61,572 bases of DNA, taken from positions 1 to 61,572 of the forward strand of contig JASBTI010000047.1 of NCBI GenBank assembly GCA_030148505.1. Reading direction: 5' to 3'. Made by a program: the position numbers and the translations under genes. Numbering within the stretch: the stretch's first letter is position 1; every line of letters starts with the position of its first letter. The stretch is from Rhodanobacter sp. (GTDB lineage Bacteria > Pseudomonadota > Gammaproteobacteria > Xanthomonadales > Rhodanobacteraceae). Below are positions 41,410 through 50,431 of the stretch, one piece after another. The notes under the pieces are model-generated. The model saw nothing but the letters and a program-made list of their open reading frames with translations. It was not told the origin of the DNA and ran no database searches.

Positions 41410-44400
41410 TCAGTTGGACCCGTCCGTTTCCGCCGTCATGGTGCAGGTCGAGCTAGAAATGTTGGCACCGGCGGCATTGAGGAAATCCACCTGCACCTGG
41501 TATGTGCGACCGCGCGTTCCGGAGGTGGGACCGGCGGTGTTGGTGGTGTAGTGGCTTGATGGATTGCTGCTGACGGCTACCCACGATGGCGCGTAGTTGG
41601 TAAGAGTCCCGCCAGAATCCATGTCACCGGCAGGTACGCCTACGTAGGTCCAGGTGTACTGGACCGACACGGCAGTCGAGGGCACCGCTCCGGAGGCCCT
41701 GACCACATTGCCGGCGGGCGTGGCACCGTACACCTCCCACGTGTTTCCCCCGAGGATGGCGAAGCCGATCGTCGCGTATCCTTGTGCGCGGGGCGGAACG
41801 GCGTAGGCCACATCGTAGGCGTTACCATTGATGCCGATAGGTACTGGATTGGTCACCGCAACCGACCCGACTGCACTCCAGGGACCGCAGCCGCTGGTGT
41901 TGCAGGCCTGCGCATGATAGCCGTAGGTTCCATTGGTTTTGCCGCTCGCCCCCCAGCTGGTGGTTGCGCCGTTAAGTACGGTGGTCCAGCCCCCGCCATT
42001 CAACTGTTCCTGGAGGATATAGCTGGTAGCGGTGCTGACCCCGGTCCAGCTTACGGTGTAGCTGCCGGTACTGGCGCCGGGCACACTCAAGGCGGGGGCA
42101 CTACCTGGTGGCAAGGCTACGGTTACCGTAGCGGTCCCGCTCCACGGGCCGCAGCCGCTGGCATTGCACGCTTGCACTTGATAGCCATAGGTGGCATTGC
42201 CCCGGCCGCTGGTTCCCCAGCTGAGTGCCGCACCATTCAACACGGTAGCCCAGGCACCACCGTTCACCTGCTCCTGCAGGATGTAGCTGGTGGCTGTGCT
42301 GACCCCGCTCCAGCTCACGGTATAGCTGCCCGTGGTGCTGGTGCCTGGCATACTCAAGGCTGGCGCACTACCTGGCGGTAGCGCCACGGTGGTCGTGCTG
42401 GGGGCACTCCATGGTCCGCAGCCGCCAACATTGCACGCCTGCACCTGATAGCCATAGGTACCGTTCGCTTTGCCACTCGCACCCCAGCTGGTCGCCGCGC
42501 CATTGGCAACCGTAGTCCAGGCCCCACCACCCAACTGCTCCTGCAGGGTATAGCTGGTGGCACCGCTCACGCCGGTCCAGCTCACGGTATAGCTACCCGT
42601 GGTACTGCTGCCCGGTACGCTCAAGGTCGGGGAACTGCCCGGCGGAACGGTGACGGTGACGGTACCGGTGATACTCCACGGCCCACAGCCACCGGCATTG
42701 CATGCCTGAACCCGATAACCGTAGTTACCATCCGTTTTGCCACTCGTTCCCCAGCTCGTTGCCCCGCTGCTCAGCACGGTGGTCCAGGCGCTGCCGTTCA
42801 CCTGCTCTTGCAAGGTGTAGCTGGTGGCGGTACTGACGCCGGTCCAGCTCACCGAATAGCTGCCTGTACTGCTGCCGGGCACACTCAGCGTGGGCGCACT
42901 GGCTGGCGGCAAGGTCACGGCGACCGCGCTGACTCCGCTCCACGGACCACAGCCATTGGCGTTGCACGCTTGCACTTGGTAGCCATAGGTGCCGCTGGCC
43001 TTGCCACTTGCAGCCCAACTGTTTGCGGCCCCATTGACGACGGTGGTCCAGCTCCCGCCGTTGGTCTGTTCCTGCAAGGTATAACTGGTGGCGGTACTTA
43101 CCGCGGTCCAGCTCACTGTGTAGCTTCCGGTGTTATTGGTGGCTGGCGCACTCAAGGCGGGCGCGCTACCTGGCGGGAGCGCCACGGTGGTGGTGGCGCT
43201 GGCGCTCCAAGGTCCGCAGCCCGTGGCGTTGCATGCTTGTACCCGGTAGCCATAGCTGCCGTTGGCTTGCCCGGTGGCGGACCAGCTGGTTGCTGATCCG
43301 CTGCTGGCCAAGGTCCAGCTACCACTGTTCACTTGCTCTTGCAGGGTATAACTGGTCGCCCCGCTTACCGCCGTCCAGCTGACGGTATAACTGCCGGTGT
43401 TGCTGGTGGCCGGCGTGCTGAGGGTAGCGGCGCTGCTTGGCATTGGGGGGCTGGCACCGCCACTCTCTACCGTCTTGGTCACGCGATTGAGTGCATCGTA
43501 TTGATAGCTGCTGGTATGGCCCGTCGCGTCGGCGACCGAGATCACATTGCCGTTGCCGTCATAGCCATAGGTCAGCGTCTGACCGTGATTACCTTGCTTT
43601 TGATAGAGACGCCCCAAGGCATCGTAGAGGAAGGTTTCCGACTTGCCGATATCGCTACCTCTCGCCACCACGTCATGGGTGACATCGCCATTGGCGTCGT
43701 AGCTCAGGGTCTCCGTTGAGGTGCCGTCCTTGTCGTTATGCGTGATGGACGTGACCTGCATCTCTGCATTGCGGTTCCAGGTCGTCACCTCGTTGTCAGG
43801 TGCAGTAACACTGGCCAGCAAGCCGAAGCCATCGTAAGCGTAGTTCCAGACAGCGGCAGTGCCGTTCGGATAGGTTGTCTTGGTGGCTACCCGTCCACGG
43901 GCATCGTAGGTGTAGTCGATAATATCCCCATTGGGGCCGACGACATGCCCAACCTCACCCAGGCCGTTGTAGTTGCTGTACGTTGTCGTCTGCCCCTGGC
44001 CGTTGGCGAACGACACGAGATTGCCCATTGCGTCATAGGTAGAGACGTCGGTGTCGCTGTTGTTGGGGGACGGGTGGGCGACAGCAAGAGTGTGGACCAT
44101 GCCGTCGGGATAGAGCGTGTATGTGTAGGTTGTTGTCAGCGTCTGGCCTGCGACGCCATTGCTCGATAGGTTGGTGACCGCCTTCGAGGCTAGGCGGTTC
44201 TGCGCATTGTAGGTATACGTCGTCTTCGACCAGCCCTCGACCGTAACGCTCAGCAGACGATTGAGCTGGGCGTCGGGATCCCAAACGTAGTCGGTAGTCC
44301 GCGCTTCGGCGGTGCCGTAGCCTTCGGTTTCGGTCTGTAGCTGACCATTTGCCGCATAAGTGTAGGTGTGAACGACGCCGTTGTTGTCGACGGTCCGTGA

Positions 44401-45693
44401 GGGGTTGCCGTTGGCGTCATACTCCATGGTCTTGATCGTGGCGCCACAATCGGCGACGGCGTCGTCGCTGACACTGCTGAGTTCGCCGGTGGCGCTGCCA
44501 TAAACCTTGGTCGTTACATGGCCCAGTGGGTTGGTAATGGTGGCGGTTGGATGGCCGCTGGCATCGACACCATAGACGATATAAGTGGATTGACTCCCGT
44601 CGGCCAAATGGGTGCCATTCGCCAAGCCCGCGGTTTGGTCGGTATTTACGTTGGTGTACGTGGTGTAAGCATAGGGCGTTCCATTATAATCAATCTCGGA
44701 TAGGAGATAACCGCTGCCTCCCAGGTATTTGTAGGAGACAGTGGTGTTTGGTGTGCCGGGATTTGTTACACTCCAGTAAAAGCCACCCCCGGAGGTATAA
44801 GTATATACATTTCCAGCTGGGTCAGTTATCGAAGTTGTTGTTCCAAGAGAAGCTCCCGTCGAAGAGTACTGATTTTGGGATACAACCTTAATGGATGCGC
44901 CATTGGTATGCGTTATGACCGAAGTTGATGTATTGGTCTGTGTATCGTAGGGATAGTATGTAAAAGTCCATCCAATGCCGGAAGCATCTACAATAGACTG
45001 AATCGTTCCACTTGAATCGTACGTTTCCGTCAGGGAGTTTTCATCGTGCACGGTGTAGGTGTTGTCAGTGTTATGAGTCAACGTAGCTACACCGTTTCCA
45101 CCGTTCTCAGTAAAGGTTGCTGGAGTACCTTGGCCACCATAGAAAATCATGGTCGAACCATCGGGTTGGTAAGCTGTAAACTGACGACACGCTCCCGTAT
45201 TCGGGTTGCCCCCGGTAAGTTGACAGGAAGTATCCAGCCAATAGCTGAGGTTGCTGGTCCATTGTCTTCCTCCCAAGGCAGATGATTTATAGTATCGCGC
45301 GTATTGAAGGCCCATCTCCCAAGGCGTGGAGAAGTCGACATAACTCTCTATTTTTGTACCCGTTTTTGGAAGAATGGGATCGCCGTTCTTATCGCAGGAG
45401 TTTTTGTTCTTTGCGGGAATGGCCGAGGGCGTAGGGCTTGCCGTGATGAAGCTATTGCCAAGGTAGGCATTCGAGTTGCCGGTGGCTGCCAGCAATGAGC
45501 CGTGGCCCATGTGGTTTTCCCACGTAAAAGCCTGTACAAAGTTCGTGCCGAGATTCGTTGCCTGGCTTGGGTCCGGGCCATTTTCCTGTTTAATGGGTGT
45601 GCCGCTCTGGGCATGACAAAGGCCAGAAATTATGGTGAGCAGACAAATGAAGGAAAATGTAAAGTAATTTGGCTTTAAGCGTGTATGAAACAA
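41410..45693 (-). CDS. Large exported Rhs-repeat protein with six fibronectin-like repeats
   Basis: A TTG start at 45693 has AAGGAG 7 nt upstream and gives a good signal peptide (FTFSFICLLTIISGLCHAQ) and a 1427-residue protein; an ATG at 45771 has neither. Residues 60-400 hold a beta-rich N-terminal part (LGNSFITAS, TPWEMGLQYARYYKSS). Rhs YD repeats cover about 400-750 (YDANGNPSRTVDNNG, YDARGRVATKT, YDGNGNVISVADATG). Six repeats of about 88 residues follow, then a 140-residue tail with no Rhs core tip. It looks like the front half of a split Rhs system: a secreted shell protein whose partner supplies the core and C-terminal domain. No frameshift links them, and each has its own signal peptide. 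Confidence 0.82.
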   Translation of the reverse strand: MFHTRLKPNYFTFSFICLLTIISGLCHAQSGTPIKQENGPDPSQATNLGTNFVQAFTWENHMGHGSLLAATGNSNAYLGNSFITASPTPSAIPAKNKNSCDKNGDPILPKTGTKIESYVDFSTPWEMGLQYARYYKSSALGGRQWTSNLSYWLDTSCQLTGGNPNTGACRQFTAYQPDGSTMIFYGGQGTPATFTENGGNGVATLTHNTDNTYTVHDENSLTETYDSSGTIQSIVDASGIGWTFTYYPYDTQTNTSTSVITHTNGASIKVVSQNQYSSTGASLGTTTSITDPAGNVYTYTSGGGFYWSVTNPGTPNTTVSYKYLGGSGYLLSEIDYNGTPYAYTTYTNVNTDQTAGLANGTHLADGSQSTYIVYGVDASGHPTATITNPLGHVTTKVYGSATGELSSVSDDAVADCGATIKTMEYDANGNPSRTVDNNGVVHTYTYAANGQLQTETEGYGTAEARTTDYVWDPDAQLNRLLSVTVEGWSKTTYTYNAQNRLASKAVTNLSSNGVAGQTLTTTYTYTLYPDGMVHTLAVAHPSPNNSDTDVSTYDAMGNLVSFANGQGQTTTYSNYNGLGEVGHVVGPNGDIIDYTYDARGRVATKTTYPNGTAAVWNYAYDGFGLLASVTAPDNEVTTWNRNAEMQVTSITHNDKDGTSTETLSYDANGDVTHDVVARGSDIGKSETFLYDALGRLYQKQGNHGQTLTYGYDGNGNVISVADATGHTSSYQYDALNRVTKTVESGGASPPMPSSAATLSTPATSNTGSYTVSWTAVSGATSYTLQEQVNSGSWTLASSGSATSWSATGQANGSYGYRVQACNATGCGPWSASATTTVALPPGSAPALSAPATNNTGSYTVSWTAVSTATSYTLQEQTNGGSWTTVVNGAANSWAASGKASGTYGYQVQACNANGCGPWSGVSAVAVTLPPASAPTLSVPGSSTGSYSVSWTGVSTATSYTLQEQVNGSAWTTVLSSGATSWGTSGKTDGNYGYRVQACNAGGCGPWSITGTVTVTVPPGSSPTLSVPGSSTTGSYTVSWTGVSGATSYTLQEQLGGGAWTTVANGAATSWGASGKANGTYGYQVQACNVGGCGPWSAPSTTTVALPPGSAPALSMPGTSTTGSYTVSWSGVSTATSYILQEQVNGGAWATVLNGAALSWGTSGRGNATYGYQVQACNASGCGPWSGTATVTVALPPGSAPALSVPGASTGSYTVSWTGVSTATSYILQEQLNGGGWTTVLNGATTSWGASGKTNGTYGYHAQACNTSGCGPWSAVGSVAVTNPVPIGINGNAYDVAYAVPPRAQGYATIGFAILGGNTWEVYGATPAGNVVRASGAVPSTAVSVQYTWTYVGVPAGDMDSGGTLTNYAPSWVAVSSNPSSHYTTNTAGPTSGTRGRTYQVQVDFLNAAGANISSSTCTMTAETDGSN
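41845..43437 (-). repeat. Six tandem fibronectin-like repeats (about 264-267 bp each) inside the Rhs gene
   Basis: Six units each encode about 88 residues with the pattern TGSYTVSWTGVSTATSYTLQ, a Trp-rich middle, and QACNxxGCGPWS. The anchor GCGPWS recurs near 41882, 42146, 42413, 42680, 42944 and 43211, that is at steps of 264 or 267 bp. The units are similar at DNA level, suggesting recent expansion by unequal recombination. Fibronectin-type repeats commonly act as spacers or adhesion modules. Confidence 0.88.
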
Positions 45694-46513
45694 AATCCAT
45701 CTCCTTGGCAAGTTATATGCTTGACTGCCTAAAGCAAAACCACTGATTAAACTCCAAATCCATATCGTCAATGTTTAAAATGAACGGAATGGCTATTCTT
45801 CATGAACTCAAAAATTCATTTCGTCACAGGAACCCATTGACCGGACGGCAACCAGTACGACCTGAATAGCGATTCACGGATTCCTGCTGGCCCAAAATGG
45901 ATCCGGTATACGGAATGAGAGTGACGCGCACCGACGCTGACCACACGGTGCGATCTTGAGCTTGACCATTCTGAATGCCTGTGCGGCATGGTTTCCTCCC
46001 TGACATCGGCAACCCCCGTTGCTATAACCGCTTTCATCCATTCAGCTTCGAGTCATTGTAAGAGCGCTGAATCACTCTTTGTCAAGTCGTATGTTATTGC
46101 GAATTATGAAGGTAAGACCGACTGTCTTAAACTAACCGCAGGGAAATTTCGAAGCGATTACCTGGTGCTTTGCCGTTCCGGCCAGAGTAGGCTGTCGGTC
46201 ACCAATTAGAACGTTGATATTATTGAAAGAACATCCTGGCGTGATCAGCAATTCGGCACTGCACCACGAGCCTTGAATCGCCTAAATCACATCGAACGTC
46301 AACCGGGGTTTTATAAGAGCGCCAATGGATGGCGCAAGAAAAAGCGACTGATTGTCAGGTGTTCGGCAGGCTACCGGAATCAGCGGAGGGGGTGATGATC
46401 GTCAGCACTTTCATCTGGAAGAGCATATGCGCGGAACGTACAAAACCTGCTCTCTGCCATTGAGTCCGGGTTTTGTCGCAGGAAACAAGCCAGCTTGAGT
46501 CAAGGAGTTCGAC
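45694..46513. other. 820-bp gap upstream of the Rhs genes
   Basis: This AT-richer stretch separates the divergent Rhs and DUF6624-like genes. A short reverse frame of 73 codons (45816-46037) and other small frames are open but have no recognisable domain or ribosome site. The region presumably carries the promoters of both flanking genes. No terminal repeats or tRNA was found. Confidence 0.4.
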
Positions 46514-47275
46514 ATGAGGAACATCTGGGTCTTGCAGTTGGGCACGGTTGTGGCATTGGCGTTGTTGGCCTGGGCTGGCATGGCCAGTCCCAATGCACAG
46601 GGTGACGCGATTGCCGCGAAGTGTCCCCGAGCGGCGGCATGGGTCAAACAGCAGAAATTGTTGCATCCAGGTGAGTCTCAGCAGGCACGGGCACGCCGTG
46701 ATGCGGGACGGACTTTCACCAGACCGGCGTTAAGGAAGGATCTGTTGCGGCGCGCGGCTGACGATGGCCGTCTCAGAGAGGCATGGATCGCCTCGGGAAG
46801 GGACCCCCACAGCAAGCAAGGCAAGGCCGTGTACACCCTGGATGGCCGAAACCTGGCCTGGCTGAAGCCGAAAGTTGTCGAATCCGGTTTCCCCACCGTA
46901 GCCGAGGTCGGTGAGCAGGGCGTCGCCGCGGCGTGGCTGCTGGTGCAGCATGCGGATCGGGATCCTGCATTCCAGCTACGCGTGCTGCGGGCACTCGAAC
47001 CCCATGTGGCGCAACGTGGCGTACCGCTTTCTGACTACGCCATGCTGATGGATCGGGCCCTGCGCCACGAAGGCAAGCCCCAACGTTACGGATCGCAGTG
47101 GACGGTCGATCCGGCGAAACCGGGTCAGCTTGTGCTGGAGCCTACTGAAGACCCCACTCACCTGAACGAGCGGCGTGCCCGGGCCGGACTGATGCCGATC
47201 AAGGATTACCAGTGCGTCCTCGACACCGTTTATGCGCCGGCCGTTGGTCGTGGAAAGGCATTGCACAAGCCCTGA
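46514..47275 (+). CDS. Exported protein, DUF6624-like
   Basis: The 253-residue protein has a signal peptide (GTVVALALLAWAGMASPNAQ). A region typical of DUF6624 follows (GVAAAWLLVQHADRDPAFQL, LSDYAMLMDRALRHEGKPQR, YGSQWTV, LNERRARAGLMPIKDY). Members are found in many bacteria and have no known function. It is monocistronic and convergent with the DUF2058 gene. Confidence 0.75.
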   Translation: MRNIWVLQLGTVVALALLAWAGMASPNAQGDAIAAKCPRAAAWVKQQKLLHPGESQQARARRDAGRTFTRPALRKDLLRRAADDGRLREAWIASGRDPHSKQGKAVYTLDGRNLAWLKPKVVESGFPTVAEVGEQGVAAAWLLVQHADRDPAFQLRVLRALEPHVAQRGVPLSDYAMLMDRALRHEGKPQRYGSQWTVDPAKPGQLVLEPTEDPTHLNERRARAGLMPIKDYQCVLDTVYAPAVGRGKALHKP

Positions 47276-47319
47276 GTGGCGAGATCGCGCACCCGCCCGA
47301 TCCTGTGCTTCGCAGCGAC

Positions 47320-47859
47320 CTACCAGATCAGATCGTCGGGCACTTGGAACTGGCGGTAATACGCATCGTCCTCGTTACTGGTGCCGTCGGTTTCGCTGTG
47401 CTGGTGATCGAGCACGATCAGCGTGGCGTCGCGCTCCTTGATCTTGTCGGCGGCGACCCGCGGCAGTAGCTCGTAACCTTGCTCGTGACGCACGATCACC
47501 AGGCTGCCATGGGCGAGTTGGGCGCGCAGCGCCTCGTTGACCAGCACACTCTTGATGCTGTTGCCGTCGCTGAAGCGATAGGCAATCTCGCCCTCGCGCT
47601 TGATCTTGTGCGCCTCGACGATCTGGTGGGCTTGTGCGCGTAGCTCGTTGGCGCGCGCCTGGGCATTGCGTTCGGCGGACAGTTTGCGGTCGGGTTCGGC
47701 GCGTTCGGCCTGCAAACGCTGGATATCGACCTGATCCGCGCCGGGGGCGGCCGGCGCCTTGCCCTCGCGTTGTCGGGTTTGTTCGCGCACGACCTGGTTG
47801 ACCTTGGCTTTTTTGACCAGACCGGCCTTGAGCAATTGATCTTGCAGCGGGTTTCGCAT
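47320..47859 (-). CDS. DUF2058-family protein (YaiL-like)
   Basis: The 179-residue protein starts MRNPLQDQLLKAGLVKKAKV and has a basic, coiled-coil N-terminal half (QTRQREGKAPAAP; RLQAERAEPDRKLSAERNAQ). A C-terminal domain follows (IAYRFSDGNSIKSVLVNEAL; LVIVRHEQGYELLPRVAADK). DUF2058/YaiL proteins are small cytosolic proteins associated with nucleic acids in some reports; the function is not settled. The ATG at 47859 was used; an in-frame extension further upstream does not resemble the family. Confidence 0.88.
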   Translation of the reverse strand: MRNPLQDQLLKAGLVKKAKVNQVVREQTRQREGKAPAAPGADQVDIQRLQAERAEPDRKLSAERNAQARANELRAQAHQIVEAHKIKREGEIAYRFSDGNSIKSVLVNEALRAQLAHGSLVIVRHEQGYELLPRVAADKIKERDATLIVLDHQHSETDGTSNEDDAYYRQFQVPDDLIW

Positions 47860-47959
47860 GGGTCGACGGAATAGTGGCGGGGCGGGATTGCGAACAGCGA
47901 TTGTAACGCGGCGCCGTGCCGGCCATGGCCGGCGGCGGTCCCGCCACGCGGGCAGGCAG

Positions 47960-48832
47960 CTAAGCGGCGGCCTTTGCCGCGTCCGATGCCGCGATGCGCA
48001 CCGGTACCGACTTGTAGGCCGGCGTGCCCGAGCGCGCGTCCTGGCTTTCCAGCGCGACCAGCACATTGCCTTCGGGGTAGTACATCGCGACCGAGCCGCG
48101 GGCGATCTCGAAGGCCACCGCGGTGTAGCCACGCACGGCGCGTGGCTGATTGCGTCCAGCCTGATCGCCGGTTGCCTCGATGTCGATGCGATCACCGTGG
48201 TTCAGGCCGCGCGCCGCGAGGTCGTCCGGGTGCATGAAGACCACGTCGCGGCGCCCGGTGATACCGCGGTAGCGGTCATTCATGCCGTAAATGGTGGTGT
48301 TGTACTGGTCATGCGAACGGATGGTGGTGAGGGTCAGTGCATGGGCGGCCTCGGGGCCGTCCTCGTCCAGTCCGCGTGCGAGCAGGAACTGTGCGTGCCG
48401 ATCGGGGGTGGCCCATTCGCGTTCGGTGGCGGGAACCGGCAGACGGAAGCCGCCGGGTTCGCGCACCCGCTCGTTGAAACGCGCGAAGATCGGAAACACC
48501 GCCTCGATCGAGTCGCGAATCAGGTCGTAGTCGTCCACCATCGACTGCCAGTCGACCTTGCTGTGGGGCAGGGTGGCCTGGGCCATCTCGGCAACGATCG
48601 CCGGTTCGGATTTCAGCATGACGCCGGCCGGCTTGAGACGTCCGGCGGAGGCATGCACCATCGACATGGAGTCCTCCACCGTCACCGATTGCGGGCCGCT
48701 GGCCTGCATGTCGAGCTCGGTGCGGCCTAGGCACGGCAGGATGATCGATTCCCGCGCCAGGATCAGGTGCGAACGATTGAGCTTGGTGGCGATGTGCACC
48801 GCCAGGTCGAGCTTGGCCATGCCGGCGAAGGT
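47960..48832 (-). pseudogene. FdhF/YdeP-family molybdopterin oxidoreductase, C-terminal part cut off by the transposon
   Basis: The translation covers the last third of a molybdopterin oxidoreductase: MAKLDLAVHIATKLNRSHLI, TIRSHDQYNTTIYGMNDRYR, HPDDLAARGLNHGDRIDIEA and the molybdopterin-dinucleotide-binding end GSVAMYYPEGNVLVAL. It is the continuation of the gene fragment at 60220-61572. If the transposon and one AAGGT are removed, the sequences join in frame as MSDPEVTF-AGMAKLDL. The fragment has no start of its own with a good ribosome site, so it is almost certainly not expressed as an active enzyme. Confidence 0.88.
48828..48832. repeat. Target-site duplication, left copy (AAGGT)
   Basis: AAGGT directly precedes the left inverted repeat and is repeated immediately after the right one (60220-60224). 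A 5-bp duplication is the hallmark of Tn3-family insertion. Confidence 0.95.
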
Positions 48833-48870
48833 GGGGTCGTCTCAGAAAACGGAAAATAAAGCACGCTAAG
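48833..48870 (+). repeat. Left terminal inverted repeat of the Tn3-family element
   Basis: This 38-bp repeat reads inward GGGGTCGTCTCAGAAAACGG then AAAATAAAGCACGCTAAG. It matches the right repeat at 37 of 38 positions (C versus T near the inner end). The stop codon of the 116-residue membrane protein gene lies inside it. Confidence 0.97.
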
Positions 48871-49216
48871 GGTGTCTGACTTGTTTTCCCAATGCGACAC
48901 CCGCTGCTACAGCGGACAGCTTCAGATAGGTATACAGACCTTCCCCCACTTCCTGCCCGCTGAGTTCTTCGCGGCTAGGGAAAGCGCCAGTGGCAAGCGC
49001 GGCGAGCGTGGCCAATCCAGCAAACAGGAAACCGGCCGTCATGCCATGTTTCCAGGTCACCAACCCGACTGCGAAGGCATACGGAAAGATGCTCCGAATC
49101 GGGGTATTCACCAGCCAACTGACAAAGATCACCAACAACAGCACGGCACTAGCCGCCAATAGATGCCGACTGATCCAAAGCAGCCGGTGTTCCGCACCCT
49201 CATGTGGCGGTTTCAT
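48866..49216 (-). CDS. Small membrane protein, transposon cargo
   Basis: The 116-residue protein has three hydrophobic segments (LLAASAVLLLVIFVSWLV; IFPYAFAVGLVTWKHGMTAG; FAGLATLAALATGAFPS) and a short cytoplasmic tail ending GKQVRHP. The family was not recognised. It overlaps the end of the HTH gene by 4 bp and its stop falls within the left inverted repeat, so the gene fits the element exactly. It belongs to the same transcription unit as the HTH and universal stress genes. Confidence 0.75.
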   Translation of the reverse strand: MKPPHEGAEHRLLWISRHLLAASAVLLLVIFVSWLVNTPIRSIFPYAFAVGLVTWKHGMTAGFLFAGLATLAALATGAFPSREELSGQEVGEGLYTYLKLSAVAAGVALGKQVRHP

Positions 49217-49419
49217 GGGTGTCCACCCTGCTGTTTACCGATATTTTCGGTAATCCACTGGTTGAGTTCATCGCGCCGGAATCGCCAGGTTCCACCGAGC
49301 TTGAACGCGGGCAATGCACCTTCCTGGGCGAGCCGGTACAGCGTCCGTTTCGTCACCCGCAAATAATTGGCGACTTCCTCCAGTGTCAGGATGTCCAACC
49401 CAGCTTCGATCATGGTCAT
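49213..49419 (-). CDS. Excisionase/MerR-like helix-turn-helix protein
   Basis: The 68-residue protein is one winged HTH domain: ILTLEEVANYLRVTKRTLYR then EGALPAFKLGGTWRFRRDEL (HTH_17 type, as in phage excisionases and small DNA-binding proteins). The ATG at 49419 overlaps the stop of the universal stress protein gene (ATGA) and its stop overlaps the next gene, so all three are translationally linked. It may regulate the cargo genes or act as a recombination directionality factor. No integrase is present, so regulation seems likelier. Confidence 0.82.
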   Translation of the reverse strand: MTMIEAGLDILTLEEVANYLRVTKRTLYRLAQEGALPAFKLGGTWRFRRDELNQWITENIGKQQGGHP

Positions 49420-50300
49420 ACCGAAACCAGTACGTCGCCCTGGGATTCGGCCAGGACCTGTTTGGTGACACTGCCGATCAACAACGCTTCCAACAGGTTT
49501 TCCCCGTGCTTGCCCATGACGATCAAATCGCAATCCCGTTCTTGCTCTTGCTCGGTGATGCGCAAAGTCGGGTTGCCGTGAAGGACCACTAAACTTGAGT
49601 CGTAGGGCGTCAACCCCGCTTCGTCGCGCAGGGCATGGAGCTTTTGTGTCGCCTCCTGCTTGGCGACGATCCGATAGTGATTGATGGTGTCATCGTCCAC
49701 GCTGGCATAGCGCAAGTGCCCCTCGAAGGGCACGTCAAAAGCGTGCAGCAACACGATGTCAGCGTGAGGCGCGATGCTGCGGGCGTGGCGGATGGCCCCC
49801 AGCGTCGAGGGCGAGAAATCGACCGGCACCAGAATCCGGCGATAGGGTTCACGGGGTGGCTGTTTGACCACCAGGACGGGGCAGGTCGTTGTACTCAGTA
49901 CGCGCAAGGCCGTTGTTCCCAGCGCAAAGTGGCGAATGACACTTTCCCCTTTAGCACCGCAAACCAGCAGGCCAGCCGACAAGCCACCGGCTTTCTTGGC
50001 CAATTCGGCCAGCAGGGAGCCAGCGACCGCTTGAGTGCCAGCCACGACGCCAAAGCGTTGCTGGAGCGCTGCCGCGAGGTCGTGGAGCTTGTGCCGTGCG
50101 GTATCCAGTACCCGCTGTTCCATGTCGGCCGACGTTGCGCCTATTAGTTGCCGCAGTCGCTCCAGCGGCGCGAGGTTGGCGACGTGAAGTAAATCGAGCG
50201 TGGCCCCCGTCTCCTTGCTGACAATAGCCGCGCGTTCAACAGCATGGCGGGCCGGAGCGGACAGATCGGTTGCCGCCAGGATGCGATTTAGCTGGTTCAT
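49416..50300 (-). CDS. Tandem-domain universal stress protein
   Basis: The 294-residue protein contains two UspA domains. Domain 1 starts NRILAATDLSAPARHAVERA and ends FALGTTALRVLSTTTCPVLVV. Domain 2 starts RRILVPVDFSPSTLGAIRHA and includes CDLIVMGKHGENLLEALLIG and SVTKQVLAESQGDVLV. The GxxG and Ser/Thr residues of ATP-binding UspA proteins are partly preserved. Universal stress proteins help survival under starvation, oxidant or metal stress. It is divergent from the P-type ATPase gene with 131 bp between them. A start at 50300 was chosen over an upstream in-frame ATG because the domain begins there. Confidence 0.92.
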   Translation of the reverse strand: MNQLNRILAATDLSAPARHAVERAAIVSKETGATLDLLHVANLAPLERLRQLIGATSADMEQRVLDTARHKLHDLAAALQQRFGVVAGTQAVAGSLLAELAKKAGGLSAGLLVCGAKGESVIRHFALGTTALRVLSTTTCPVLVVKQPPREPYRRILVPVDFSPSTLGAIRHARSIAPHADIVLLHAFDVPFEGHLRYASVDDDTINHYRIVAKQEATQKLHALRDEAGLTPYDSSLVVLHGNPTLRITEQEQERDCDLIVMGKHGENLLEALLIGSVTKQVLAESQGDVLVSV

Positions 50301-50431
50301 GGGTGCATACCTCGGATTGACGACATGGGCTAATTGGACGGCCGCGCCGTCGCTAGGTAAAATTTTCAAGTATTTTCGCTAAATCTGCAATAAACGCCTC
50401 CTGGCGCAACAAACAAGAAGAGGCCACATCA

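Noticed and set aside
41845..43437. Regular repeats considered as a CRISPR array
   Set aside because: Units are 264-267 bp, protein-coding throughout and encode fibronectin-like modules; no short repeat/spacer pattern.
45816..46037. Short reverse frame of 73 codons upstream of the Rhs genes
   Set aside because: A second reading frame in the same place is equally open, and no ribosome site or family match was seen.
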